64,000 nt of DNA. Origin: Gordius sp. MW1 (Eukaryota; Nematomorpha; Gordioida; Gordea; Gordiidae). The stretch spans positions 8,144,413 through 8,208,412 of the forward strand of contig OZ038533.1 of assembly GCA_964036665.1 (NCBI GenBank), given 5' to 3'. Below, one piece after another: positions 46,486-59,500 of the stretch. The position numbers and the translations under genes are program-made. How positions within the stretch are numbered: the first letter of the stretch is position 1; the number at the start of each line of letters is the position of its first letter. The notes under the pieces were generated by a model, which saw only the letters and a list, made by a program, of their open reading frames with translations, was not told the DNA's origin and made no database searches.

Positions 46486-48512
46486 AGTCGTGAATGAAAC
46501 TATGTTAATCGCGGTGACCAGTGACTTTTCCCTTCTTGCTTTGGTCAGGAATATATAGTATTAACCTGCGGTACGTGAAACTTCATTCTTCTATTGTATC
46601 TTTTAAACTATATATCACCGCTAGCGCTTTATGCTCAATCGTTAAATACCGACTTAAGCTACCGGTTAAGACTCTTGAGGCGTATACAAATATTTTCCAG
46701 GTTTCTAGTAGTTGCTGCCGTAAAATGCCTTTAAACCAACGCTAGCACAAGGGCCGTAAATTAAACCTTGATGGCGTCACAGGCAGCTTGTTGCTCCTTG
46801 CTTCGTGGTAAGTTAGCAAGCCACACCCACAAATTGGACATTTAAAAAAAAGTCACAAAATATAAGAGTCAAGTGAGGCCCAAAAAAGGACAAAATGATT
46901 AATAACCGAGAAACGGTCATCATTTATTTTCATCCAAAAAATATCTTTTGCCAATTGTATATTTGAAGTTAAGGTACCAAAATGACAGAAGCTGCGGGCA
47001 CAAGGATAAAAATAGATTTTGACCTCTGGCCGGAGTCAAACAAATTAAATTTAAACAGCGATCATAGTTTGGCCTCGAGCCGGGGTCAAAAAAATTAAAG
47101 GTGGGACAAGCTTCAAAAAATAAGAATAACGAAAATAAGCAGCAAAAATAAATAGCAATTAACAAGGATTTTGGCCTCAGGCCAGGGCCACACAAATTAA
47201 AATTACACAACGATCATCGGGATATGGGCTAAATCCCGAAAACGCAGAATCCCGAAACTACGATAATGCTATTGCTAAGATTTTCAAATTTTCATATGTT
47301 TTTTAGTTTTATCACATCCCCGATAATATTATGTACTTTCATTCCATTAATTCAAGAGCTAAATTTGGGTGCAACCTTTAAAATTTACTTATGTATGAAT
47401 CACGCGATGTCCAAACACTATTGCTGACCATCATGCAAGACAGGAAACTTTAAAAAGACTTCTCAAAAAACCATTTATTGCGGCTCTTTCATTAAGGATC
47501 TTCACACGGATTATTCATTTACGACATTATCATTATAGCTTTACATTACTCTCAAGTCAATAGGTATTACATATTTACATGTCATAATTAAATTGCATAT
47601 TAACCATTTTATTACAGCATACTCACACACGTTATCACTAACGTGGCCTGATGCGCCGTTTGGCGTTAGAAGGGGCTCAATCTTAGATTGCACTAACTAA
47701 GCTCTTGGGCGTCTTCGCGGCAAACATACATATATACATACATTTAATTTGTTACATTTATCCAATTTTAATATCTACAAACATATTAATGCATTCTCAT
47801 TGTTCTATGTTAATTTATCTTAATATTTTATAAGACATTTTAATAAACATCGATCGCTAGAAAACAGAATTCAGGGATTTGCAAAGTAAAATGCTATGTT
47901 AATTTGTTAAATCCACTAAAACAAGAAAAATGAATAGAATTTGACCATAGGCGTAACTACGATTTCCTCAAGGGGGGATTTTCAAGGTCAAATTCTTTTT
48001 TGTAACTATTTTTTGGATCAAAATGTTCCTAAAAGCTTAAAGTGACAATCGCGTAAAAATACTAAAAGTAAAATTTCAACAAAATTTTTTTTTATTAAAT
48101 ATACAATATAAAAATTATATAAATTTAAAGTCATGGTAGGGGTTCTAACCCGAAAACCACCCCCTCCATAGGCCAACGATTTTGACAGATTTAAAAATAA
48201 ATTTAAAAAGGTATATACATACATACAGTTTATTTCGTACATTTCAAGCTGAATTCTTTAATATGACTTAAATGATAAGATTTATTTTTGTATATAAATA
48301 TTAATTTGTTTCTTTAAAAAGACACAGTCAACATATAATGTCATATAGCATTTAAAAAATATATATATAATGCATAGCAATTAATACTGTATATAAGGAG
48401 GACATGTTTATAAGATTAAATTATAGCTGAGGTATAAGTAACAAGTAATACATAACATGGCATTTAGGTGTTTACACAGTCACCCTAAATATAATTGATG
48501 TCACTTGTTGAT
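46486..48512. other. no gene recognised; dispersed repeats
   Basis: 46800-47220 resembles 9310-9600 (TTGGACA..., TTTTGACCTC..., GACAAGCTTCAAAAA). A MITE-like end CATAGGCGTAACTACGATTTC (about 47945) has a G-run. Otherwise AT-rich, unassigned. Confidence 0.4.
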
Positions 48513-51500
48513 TTAAATCTTCAAAGTTTTGTTGGTTTCGGCCCATTGTGGGAAAACATTGGTTCCCAACATATAATTAGCGTAGGTATTAATAGAGATA
48601 ACCGATACGATAACACCGATGACATTGACTATAAAACCGGGTTTGACCTATTTTTTGCAAAAATTAAACGTTGAAATAATAACATTTGCTTAATTTATAT
48701 ATTTGAAAATCCAAAAAAATGATCTTAAATATTTTAATCGCCCAAATGACAATAGAACTAGTTTTTAGATATTAAAATTTTATAAATAAATTGAATCTAA
48801 CAATATAAATGCGCATTTCTTTATTAATAATAAGTTCACGTAAATAAATAACGTTATACCATATCCCAAAAAGACATATCCCCAGCAGTATATACAATCG
48901 CATTAGGTCCGGTTGCGATGGGTAACATGAATGAATATGAAGCAGCCATGGTGATGGGGAAAACGAAATAATAAGGATGCACTCTTACACTCACGGCCTA
49001 AGATAAAGGAAAAAAATAAAGGGTTTTAGTAATAAAAAATACATATTTCAGGACAATCATTTTTGTTTTAAGAAAATGTTTCCACGCTTAATCGTTCACT
49101 CACAATTTATTGAATCAAGTTTACGAGACCAGCCCTTATAAAATTTTGTAGGTTAAGAAAGTAACGAATATTTAATTACCATTTCTGCCATCAGGGGGAT
49201 CAAAATGGAGGCAGTGGAAATGTTACTTAAAACCTCGGTCAGTGCGGATGTAATTATCGCAAATATCAAAACGGTCCAAATTGGATTAAAGTTTTGAAAC
49301 ACCTTAAACGATTCCACTAAAGTGGAAGAAAGGCCAGATGTCTGCAAAAAAATTTCATATATATACCTTAAAATTTAAAGAACATTCATATAAAAAAATT
49401 AAAAATTTTATATTTAGAAATTTAAAAATTATTTTTATATAAATATTAGGTTAATTGTGAAGTAAAAACAAAAATCTATAGGAGTTAGAGGACAATTGAT
49501 CCGTTATAGATCATATAAATTAATGAGATTATGTTACATGCTTTATTATTTTACGCAATTAATAATACAAAGAAAAAACTTTCGTTTAAAAAATATATTT
49601 TTTAAATATTTCATCTAATGTATGTTTTAAATGAGAACAAATTATTGTGCTCAGTAATTATTTTATTTTTTGCTCAGTCGAATATTCAAATGCTCAGTAG
49701 AATAAACAAATGCTCAGTAGAATAATTAAATGCTCAGTAAATAATTTAATGTTCAGTAATTTAATTATTTGTTCAGTGTAATATTCATTTGTTCAGTTTT
49801 TTATTCAAATCTTGCTCAGTAATTTTTTTATTTATGCAAAGTAACTAAGAATTAGTTTTTAAAATAAAATCCTAGAGCGAGATTCGAACCCAAGATATCC
49901 AAGTACGAGTCTTGCGTGTTTCCCATGGAGGCAAAGTGCTCGCCTGAAAAATGGTTTATTTTTGTTTATATGTTAATTAAAATAAATTTTATTTCATAAA
50001 CTACCTCCTCCAAGTGCAATTGTCCATCGTTTTGTAAACAATATATTTGCAAACATGTTGTAGGGTTATCAATTAAACTTAAATTTTGCCAACCACCTAA
50101 AGAAGCCAAAAGTGTGCCTATATGGCAAAAAAGAAAACGAGGCAGACCCTCAAAGGCAAAATCAGATTTTATTGTTCAGTAATGGTAAGTTTAGATTATT
50201 TAACATTGATCAATAAATTTTAGGTTTTTGAAATGAAAGTTGTCTCCAGCAAAATTTGTCTATTTTTCATTTTAAATTGTTTATTATTATTATTTATCTG
50301 TATTTGTAAATCTTTGTGATTATATTCATAAAATTTTTTATATTTTCCCTTTGATTGATAAATCTCAACAAAATTTGCAAAAAAATACATTAAAAACATG
50401 TAAATTTAAAAAGGGAAAGGCAGAGCATTTAGAATTGGAATTATAGGTCATTACTTTTTATAGCTTTTTTAACTTGCCATTTATTTATTTGAATTGAGAG
50501 AAGGGAGGACTTAAAGGGAAAAATTCAAGACACTAAGATACCTTATAACCTTTAAAAATTTAACAATCAAAATAAACTATTTCAATTTCCACACATTCAA
50601 TTTAACTTAATTTTTACATAATATTAGTGCTAAATAGATTAAGATTGAGTATTATTTATTAAAACTACTGAGCATTTTTTTGAAAATACTGACCATTTTG
50701 GATTTATAACTGAGCAATATTAAGATTATTTACTGAGCATTTTGGATTTATAACTGAGCAATATTAAGATTATTTACTGAGCATTTTGGATTTATAACTG
50801 AGCAATATTACGATTATTTACTGAGCATTTTTGAATTTTTTACTGAGCACATTAATAAAATACTGAGCATATTTTACTGAGCATTTTTGATTTTTTAACT
50901 GAGCATTTAAATAACATCCGTTTTAAATGTGGATTCAGGTCTCGTGCTAACATTCTGATCACCCCCCCCCCCTCTTAAAACAACATCTTATAAATTTGTA
51001 GTTTTAGGAAATAATAGCCATTTGGTCTAATGATTTTATCACAACCGGGAAGTGCGTTAATAAGGCCTAAAGCCATTTGAGCTGTGTGTATCGCCTTCCT
51101 ATCACCACTGTAACCATTGGCGCAAAAATTATTATCTAAATATGGGTGCTCCTATGCTGTTTAATTTCGTGTTTGTCCAGTTAAGTTCAGAGATAGATTT
51201 TAAAAGTGAGCGAAAACTAGGCAAAATAATCCTTTAAATTATCTTACTGTTCAAATTAAATTTATTTTTTTTGTAACTTAAATGTTTATTAAAGTATACA
51301 AAAAATTACATACACGAATAAAAAAATATTGTCTAAGAATTTTTATAACTAGATTAAATCGTTTGCTAAGGAGGATCGATTCAACTAATTGTCGGTTATG
51401 CTTAATAAAACAAGGTGTGTCACACTTACAATATTAAGTAGTAGAGGGCTACAAAATAAAGTAACAATGTAACAATTAAACAAAAATTGCAATATAAAAA

Positions 51501-53230
51501 TTAACAGCAATCGTTATAAATCCTTATTTCAATATTGCATTATAAAAAGCGGATTCAAATAAAAATAATTTTTCAAGAATCTTGTGGTGTTCACCCATAT
51601 TTTATATATTCATTCACCCCCCCCCCCCTACACACATATATACGCTACGATTTTTATTACTCATCTTTATCGATTTTAATTACCCTGCGTTATTGATTAT
51701 TATTATTGAATCATTCTATAGATCGTTTATTATTACCATTTTTATCTTATCGCTCATCCAGTGATTTGTAATTATTATTTTTTTTCGCGTAATAAATAGA
51801 TTAAGAAAAAATGTAACGCACGGAAATTTAAAGCTAATAAATATTCGCGGAATATTTTATCGCGGACAAATAAAAAATTGAAGTAAAGTGCTTGCAAAAA
51901 AGTAGTACCAATCGATAAAGTATCCGGAATCAGAACAAATTAAATCTATAATTATTTAATTAAATTGCGTCATCACCCAGCAAAACTGTTATTAATTACA
52001 GGCTTGCTAACAATTGGCGTAACTCTATAAAAGATCCAAAAAATTTATTTGTTTTGATTAATTGAGTATGTAAAAATCGCTAGTTTACTATCAAACTATA
52101 ATAGGAGATTTAGTAAAATTATAAATTTAAAAATACTTAAGGCAAAAAAGGTTAAAAAACTCAATAACCTGTTTTTAAAAGGCGCACACATTAGTTTCAA
52201 TAGTTTATAAATTAGCACCTAATACACAACTATATTAATGTAATACTTTAAACCCGGAAGCAATAGCCAAACCGCCACCAAACAGTAAAATAATATCCCA
52301 CATCAATTTTTTTTGAACAACTGGCCATGTGAGAATAGTTTCATAGGGAGAACACACATCAGGACCTATAATTATTTTCACATACATTTTTAATAAATGA
52401 AAAATTTTAATAATCGGATTTCAAATAAGAATTTATAATTTTTCGCGGCCATTTAAGCCAGCATATTTGTATTTAGATTTACCGAATCAACAATAATTTT
52501 TAGTTATGACAATAATCGTAAATTTTTAATTTTGAAACATGTACCTAACATCTCACTACACTGCCAAAAATGGTATTAAATTACAAATTCCATAAATTGG
52601 TTAAATTTTAATAATGACTATGCGAACTATGCTATATTAACAATTAGTTTTTTTAATCGATATCGTTTAATTTTAACTCTTGCACACCATTTATTAAGCT
52701 GGTAGTCAAAAATAAAGATTTGTATGGGCAATTCAGCATAGTTTCTTTATAAAATAAAATATTTAGTTGAAAATAAATAACTAGATATAAGCAGCATTTT
52801 TTATAAACTAAGAATAAAAAGGTCTCAAATAATGTAAAATCTAAATTATCAAATTCTGCGTGGGGAACTAAAAATATTATTATGACAAAATATTATTTAG
52901 TGTTAATACTGATTTACCATCACTGGACCAGGCGTATTTCAAACTTCCAAATTTTTTCGGTAACACAAATAATAATATGGCTACAAATATAGCGGGGGTT
53001 GAGTCATTGACGTAGCTATTAAAATCAACAACGATATGATAAATAAGTTTTAAAATGCATTCTAATAAACAAGGATAATTTAAAAAAATATGAAACTAGC
53101 GGGTAAACCGTAAATAATGCCTTACTCTGATATAAACCAGGATTGCCACCCAGGTATGAATTTAGGATTTTTCAAGATCCAAACTACCAATAAAAGGGTG
53201 AAGCATACAGACACGGTAATCTCTTCTTCC
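48513..53230 (-). CDS. SLC13-family sodium/anion cotransporter, 3' part
   Basis: Six exons on the minus strand: 53230-53126, 53015-52918, 52365-52247, 49341-49180, 48997-48860 and 48647-48513 (757 nt, about 251 residues with stop at 48515-48513). Phases agree at every join and all introns are GT-AG (110, 552, 2905, 182 and 212 bp). Family motifs in order: Y-V-N-D-S-T-P-A-I-F, W-D-I-I-L-L-F-G-G-G-L-A-I-A, L-S-N-I-S-T-A-S-I-L-I-P (second sodium-site S-N motif), P-I-A-T-G-P-N-A-I-V-Y and I-V-N-V-I-G-V. It should be a plasma-membrane Na+-coupled carrier for di/tricarboxylates or sulfate. The N-terminal half was not found up to 64000; transposons at 54.3-60.7 kb would then sit in an upstream intron. 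Confidence 0.92.
49875..49945 (-). other. tRNA-like sequence, degenerate
   Basis: 71 bases. On the minus strand it begins AGGCGAG, has C-A-A-G/C-T-T-G pairing around ACTCGTA where an anticodon arm should be, then a GGGTTCGAATC B-box, and ends CTCGCTC. The acceptor pairs at about six of seven positions, but the D-arm is poor and the T-stem mispairs. It is probably a tRNA pseudogene or tRNA-derived SINE head, not a working tRNA. Confidence 0.3.
50015..50182 (+). pseudogene. SWIM zinc-finger C-terminus of a Mutator-like transposase
   Basis: An open 55-residue stretch ending in TAA. It starts C-N-C, then C-K-H nine residues later (C-x-C-x9-C-x-H, a SWIM finger), followed by L-K-F-C-Q-P-P-K-E-A-K and Q-K-R-K-R-G-R-P. 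Known Mutator-like transposase relatives end in this way. The frame stops upstream, so only the C-terminus survives. It is antisense to SLC13, inside its largest intron. Confidence 0.65.
50926..52246. other. remaining SLC13 intron sequence
   Basis: C-runs near 50962 and 51622 suggest MITE ends. No exon-like segment was seen. Confidence 0.4.
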
Positions 53231-54319
53231 CTGAATTCATTTAATTATAATTAATTCGGCATAATAGTTTAATGCATTTAAATTTTATTAATCAGAATAA
53301 AAAAAATTTACAAAATTATGTTCATTAGACAGACCGAAACAAAAGTTACCATGAAATCTTTAAACGTTAAAAAAATATTTTATAACATTTTGCGAAAATT
53401 AATTATAAATCACAAAAATTAAATCCCACGAGTCAAATCTGAGGAAATGCAAAATTTAACAAAAATTAAGGGATTGTTGTCCTTTGTTTAAAACAAAACA
53501 CAAGCAGGTTCTACTCATTAATAACAAAAATTAAGTTAAATACCCAGTCCCAAAACTTACATTTTAATTTCATTCTTACAACATAAAACTATAACAAATA
53601 TGAACAAAGTTTCATATAAACATCTTTGATCTGAAATTATATATTGCTTGAAAATATCTTTTACATAAAATTTATTGCGCATAACCTTCTCGGTGAACAT
53701 AAATGGTAAAAATAAAAAATTTGGGGTGAAAGTGCAAAAGAATATTTATTAGATTAGATGTATTAGACAGGTTTTGTACGTAAGTAAGAATGAAATAGGC
53801 TTTCCGTTGGCAAATAAAAATCAAATGTTAAATGGCGGAAAAAAGGAAAACAACATAATCATCTTGGAATCTATACAAATTAGTATATATCCCTCAAAGG
53901 ATTTGGAAAAAGTTGCCGTTATCGGAAGTTCTGCACGAAAATTATATTAATTCTTATTATGCACTACAAACGGAATCCTCTACTATTTACCTAGAAATTC
54001 TTCATGTATCACTTATCTATTGACATTGGTACATTACTTATCCCTATTTTATTAACATTCATAGTTATTTTTACAATAAATATTTAGGCCTAAATTTATA
54101 TACATAACAATAAATATTAAACATAAGTCCACATACAATGCAACAATCACCTTTTTCATACACATATTATCCTTAAAATGTTCAGAGGTTTTTTTTATAA
54201 AACTAATATCTATATAATTTATATATATCTTAATAATGGTTCACCAAATGCTTTAATTCCTAAAATAAGTTAAAAATGGTTTCAACTAAATCCTTTTGTT
54301 GTACATGCAAAAAACTTAT
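53231..54319. other. AT-rich, no exon recognised
   Basis: Upstream of the first SLC13 exon seen. I searched it by eye for N-terminal SLC13 motifs and found none. Confidence 0.4.
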
Positions 54320-56561
54320 TAGCCTCAAAAAAATAACTGTTTTATAATACATGGCCACCCTTCTGCTCGTTGTATCTCCTCTGGGAAATTCCCACCTGCT
54401 AGCCCTCTTATTCCACCTCTTGCCTCCATAATAGAGGATGCTCCTCATAATGCCCCTTGCTCGTCCAACTCAGATACTCAATCCTTATACAGCCCCATTA
54501 TTACCACTTCTTTGGACTATTCTTGGAGTGATTCTTTTTTAGCCTTAACCTTCCCCAATACTATTTCAAGAATCCCTAGGGGAGCTCGCCCGGCTTCTCA
54601 ACAGTTTTTAATCAACCTTATAACTTCCATAACAAACTCTCCCTCAAATCTTACTAACAGGGATAAACTTTTCAGGCTAACCTTTCACACCTTATATGTA
54701 AGAGGACCCAACGCTGAAAATCTGTCCAAACATATTAAAGACTCCTTTTTAAATTTCAATATTGATAATATTTTTAAAAATACCCCCCAGCACAAACAAT
54801 CCCCAAACTCCTCCACTGCCAAGCAAACTGCTAAACTAATTTCTAAAAAAATTGATAACTTTAACCCCAAAAGTGCTCTAAGAATATTTTATGACAATGA
54901 CTCAATTGCTCCTTACTCCCTTGATTCATACCAACAACTCAAATCTAAACATCCCCCATCCTCATCGGCAAATCGACTCCCTACCTCAGCCTCTTCCATA
55001 AAACTAGACTCATCCGACATTCGGGAAGCCATCAATTCCTTTCCCATCGACTCTGCAGCAGGCCTTAATGGTTTCCGCCCTGTTTATTTACAAGACCTGA
55101 TTAACCTCCAAAATGTGAGCGCTGCAATTTTACTCAACTCTATAACGTCCCTATGCAATTTAATTGCCAACGGTAATATTCCTACCGAAATAATCCCTAT
55201 ATTGTTCGGCGCTAAACTCATCGCTATCAAAAAACCTGATAATTCGGTGTGACCCATTGCTATCGGGAGTGTTTTTCGACGTATAATATCAAAACTCATT
55301 TGTAAGACAATCAAATCCAGTTTAAGCGACAAGTTAATTCCTCATCAATTAGGATTTGGGGTTAAAGGCGGCTGTGAGGCTGCCAGTCACGCTGCGCGGA
55401 TAAGCCTAAAACAAATTCCCTCCAATCACTGCATGGTTAAACTGGACTTTGCCAATGCTTTTAATAATATTCGCCGAGAAACGATAATAAATACCTTCAT
55501 TGATTAGTTTCCAAAGTTTTCAAATTACATCAGTTTAAGTTACGATTGTATATCAAAACTAAAGTTTGGGGACTTTTTAATTGATTCGGCAGAAGGTATT
55601 CAACAGGGAGACCCCCTAGGTCCACCTCTGTTTTGTCTTGGGATCAAAAATTTAACTGAATCCCTCTCAAACCAATGCTCATTATCATTAAACGTCTGGT
55701 ACCTGGACGATGCTACCTTATGCGGCCCTCCTGAAGAAATTTCCAAGGCCATTCTTTTAATCCAACATTATGAAACCTCCCTAAACTTGAGATTGAATAT
55801 CTCTAAATGCGAGATATATCAGTGCCCGGATACCAACAAATTTCCCATTTTTAAGCCCTTTTTAAAAGTTGAATTGATGAGTTTTACTCATCTAGGCTCT
55901 CCAATAGGTGGGCAAATCGCCTTAAAAGAATTTTTACATAGCCACTTATAAACTCTTACATCGAAGATGGATATTCTTAATACCCTCCCCAAACACCACG
56001 CATTTTATATCATTAAAATCTATTTCAACATCTCAAAAATTCAACACTGCTTCCGGTCCTCTTCAGCCTTTTTATTGCCCGAGTAAAAAGCTACGATAGC
56101 TTCATGAAGAATACTTTAGAAGCAATTCTTAATATCAAATTCAGCACTTCCTCGTGGCTCCAAGCCTCTTTACCTACTAAAGCTGGCGGCTTGGGCATAC
56201 GCCCAGCTACCTCAATTTCGTTAGCTGCGTTTATCTCTTCTTATAAATCTGCCCAAGGATTGATCGACCGTTTAATCACAACAAATGAGGATCCGTCGTT
56301 TGTAGAAGCCCTAGACGTCTGGTCAGCCAACGTCAACCCAGGGACCCCCTTCCCCATAACCTCTAGACAAAAGGATTGGGATGCTGGCCTCGTATCGCGC
56401 TCCGTTGATTACCTCTTATCGAGTTGCGACGCCCGCCAGCACTTCAACCTTAAATCTTTAGTGACGGATCGGGTCACGAGTGGCTTGAAGCTTATCCTAG
56501 CTCACTTTCTGGATTGATGTTGGAGGACCCAGAGCTAGCATACGCCATCGCCCTCAGACTA
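54320..56561 (+). pseudogene. non-LTR retrotransposon, 5' and reverse transcriptase part
   Basis: An open leader domain (54512-55252) ends where a TGA replaces the first residue of P-I-A-I-G-S. The frame continues with R-R-I-I-S-K-L-I, G-V-K-G-G-C-E-A-A, K-L-D-F-A-N-A-F (about 55440), G-I-Q-Q-G-D-P-L-G-P (about 55597) and the catalytic Y-L-D-D (about 55700), then L-N-I-S-K-C-E. Several stops (one replaces W in I-D-x-F-P) and a shift before 56104 kill it. It is interrupted at A-L-R-L by the hAT at 56562. Confidence 0.82.
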
Positions 56562-59500
56562 GTGATGGTGAAACGCTTAGCACCAGCGCATGGGGAGCCT
56601 CCCATCTACATAGCATAGTCGCGTGGAGGCGCTACAGTTATAGGAGATAGTCACGTGGAGGCGCTACAGCTATAGGAGATAGTCACTTGGAGGCGCTAGA
56701 GCTGTAGGAGATAGGAACACGAGGGCGCTAGAGCTGTAGGAGATAGGAACACGAGGGCGCTAAAGCTGTAGGAGATAATCACACGAGGGCGCTAGAGTTG
56801 TAGGAGATTGTCCCATTAGGTGCTAGAGGTATAGCTATAGCGTGGTGCTATTTTTGTTATGATTTTTTATTGTTAAGTAGCATCTGTGCACATTTGCTTT
56901 GAACTATCTTTATATAAGTGACCTAAATTAAGTATGAAAGACGCAGGCATATACATAAACAGAATCTCGTCTGGTCTGACGACCTTTTAATTTATATATC
57001 CAAGAAAGTTAATTTCAATCGATTTAAACAAGATTTTTAAATCTGTTATTTCTAATTAAATAATTTTAATATTTATATTTTCGGCTTTTTTAATAATTTA
57101 AGAGTATTCAATATAAATTTAGTCCCTCGTTTAAACTACTTTTAAAAGAATTTAACAGTATTTCTAAAGATTAAAATTCAATTATAAAACGCTAGAGTTC
57201 TCAAGCAGATGTATTATAAAAAATATATTAAAAAACTTATAAACTACGATTTTTAATTTTTTAATTTATTTATCTCACATCCACAAAATATGTAATTCAT
57301 GTCGTTCCTTTCCAGCTATTCACGCATAGCATTTGATTCAAAGTAGTGGGAGACAATCTTGATCTTTTCTTTGTCAGTATATTTCCGGCCTTACTACATG
57401 TTATTGCTATATATTTACCTACATATACAAAGGTGGGAGGGAGGGATTATCTAATAGACAAAATTTCCCATAAGGGCTACTCCACAAAGGACACACCTGT
57501 GCGATTTCCTTGTATATATAGCTGAAAAGTATTTATTAAAATATAATTATTTTTTAAATGTCCGATTTAACCTTGTCCCCCAAAGCTATAAAAGTGTATA
57601 CTTTAACCCCCCATAAAACAAAAAAAAATGTATTGAGTGTACCCGAACATTTAGCCTTAAAACTTCCGTCACTAACATCAGGACACATTTTAATAACGCC
57701 CATCCGGAAAAATTAATTGCGATCGAAAAGGCACCATCCATTTTTAAAGGTGCCGTGACTGATGAACAAAATGAAACTTTTAATAGTAAATTTTTAGAAT
57801 ATGTCATTAATGACAATATTCCGCTATCGACCTATAATAGCCCAAGTTTGAAAATGATGTTGGAATGTCTTAGCGGCAACATCAATTTGTGGTGCAAACA
57901 AACTGCAAAAACCCACCTGCTCGAAATATATGAAGGCCAGAAAGAAATCCTCTCAAATAAACTTAGGACCATAACAACGCATGTAGCTATAACAACAGAT
58001 TTATGGCAATCCCCGAATAATGTATCATATATAGGAATAACAATACATTTCATCAATGAACAATGGCGGCTGGAAAATCTGTTACTTCAAATTCTAATGA
58101 TGTCAACACCCCATACGGGTAGAGAAATATCTAGTATTTTGCACAAAGTATTAGTCGATTTCAATCTGGAAGATAAGTTTCTCTCTTTCACCACCGACAA
58201 TGCCTCCAATCAAATAAACGCAATTACTTTATTACGTAATAAATTACCCACTACCAAAATTTTCAATTTCAGATGCGGCGCTCATGTTATGAACCTCATT
58301 GCTGGCGAAGGGTTGAAAATTATCCATCCTTATTTAATTAAAATCAATCGCCTGGTCCATTATATTCATTATAAGTCCGCAATGAGGGAGGAATGGTTCA
58401 ACCATTCTAATTCCTTGATTCCTTTAGCGAACAATACTCGGTGGAATTCAACATACTTAATGTTACAAAAGGCAAATAAGGTATATTATATCGAAATTAT
58501 ACAATATTTTTTCAGGAAATGAGCACCTTAAACATCATTGTACAGAAATTTTTCCCAGATGAAACGGAGTTGGCCTTCAATCATGAAGAAATTAGATATT
58601 TGAAAGAAGTGGAGAATTTTTTTCTTCCATTCTACAAAGTATATTAAATATTTTTTTATACATTGACAATAAAAAAGGTAACTTTGGGACTTTGCACAGA
58701 AATAATCCCGACAATGGGTATTGTCGGAAATTTTTTTGAAGAAATTATTTGCGAATTAGAAAGAAATAGTATAACCTATCCCACTCTTACGGAGGCAGCC
58801 ACCAAAATGATTGTTAAAGCCAAACAATATTTTTCCGTAATGTGTACCCAAGAGGTATATACATGCTCTATATTGGACCCACGTGTAAAGAGAAAAGCAA
58901 TGCCTAGTCATTTAAACACCGATGAACATTGGGATAATTTTCGTCGGGACTTTATTGATAATTATAGCGGTCGTTATTTACTAGAGAGACCGATGAGAAG
59001 TGGTTCATTTACCGAATCAATTTTACAGAAAAAACGCAGGTAAAATAATTTTGTGTAAATTTTACAATATTTAGTTCACGAATGTTTCTGGGTGATGATG
59101 AATTAGATAGTTATATTATTGAGACTGAATGTCACGGCGATGTTAATATACTCGAGTGGTGGAAATCATCATCGTTTAGATTTCCGAATCTGGCAGCTAT
59201 GGCCAGAGATTATTTATGCCATCAGAGCACTTCCGTCCCCAGTGAGCGTTTATTTTCCAAGGCCGGAAATATATTGACAAAGAAAAGATCAAGATTGTCT
59301 CCCACTACTTTGAATCAAATGCTATGCGTGAATAGCTGGAAAGGAATGACATGAATTATAATATTTAATCATTTATTATTTTTATAAAGTGAATTACATA
59401 TTTTGTGGATGTGAGATAAATAAATTCAAAAATTAAGAATCGTAGTTTATAAGTTTTTTAATATATTTTTATAATACATCTGCTTGAGAACTCTAGCGTT

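Larger units (their letters stand above)
49640..50915. mobile_element. transposon remnant with TGCTCAGTA arrays in the SLC13 intron
   Basis: At the left (49640-49830) are about nine degenerate copies of TGCTCAGTAAATAATT. At the right (50665-50915) the inverse motif TTACTGAGCATTTT repeats about ten times. Between them lie a SWIM-finger coding fragment and a tRNA-like segment. The right half is also present in the hAT at 24920-27098. The reiterated inverted ends look like the termini of one element, most likely Mutator-like by its coding fragment. Confidence 0.65.
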
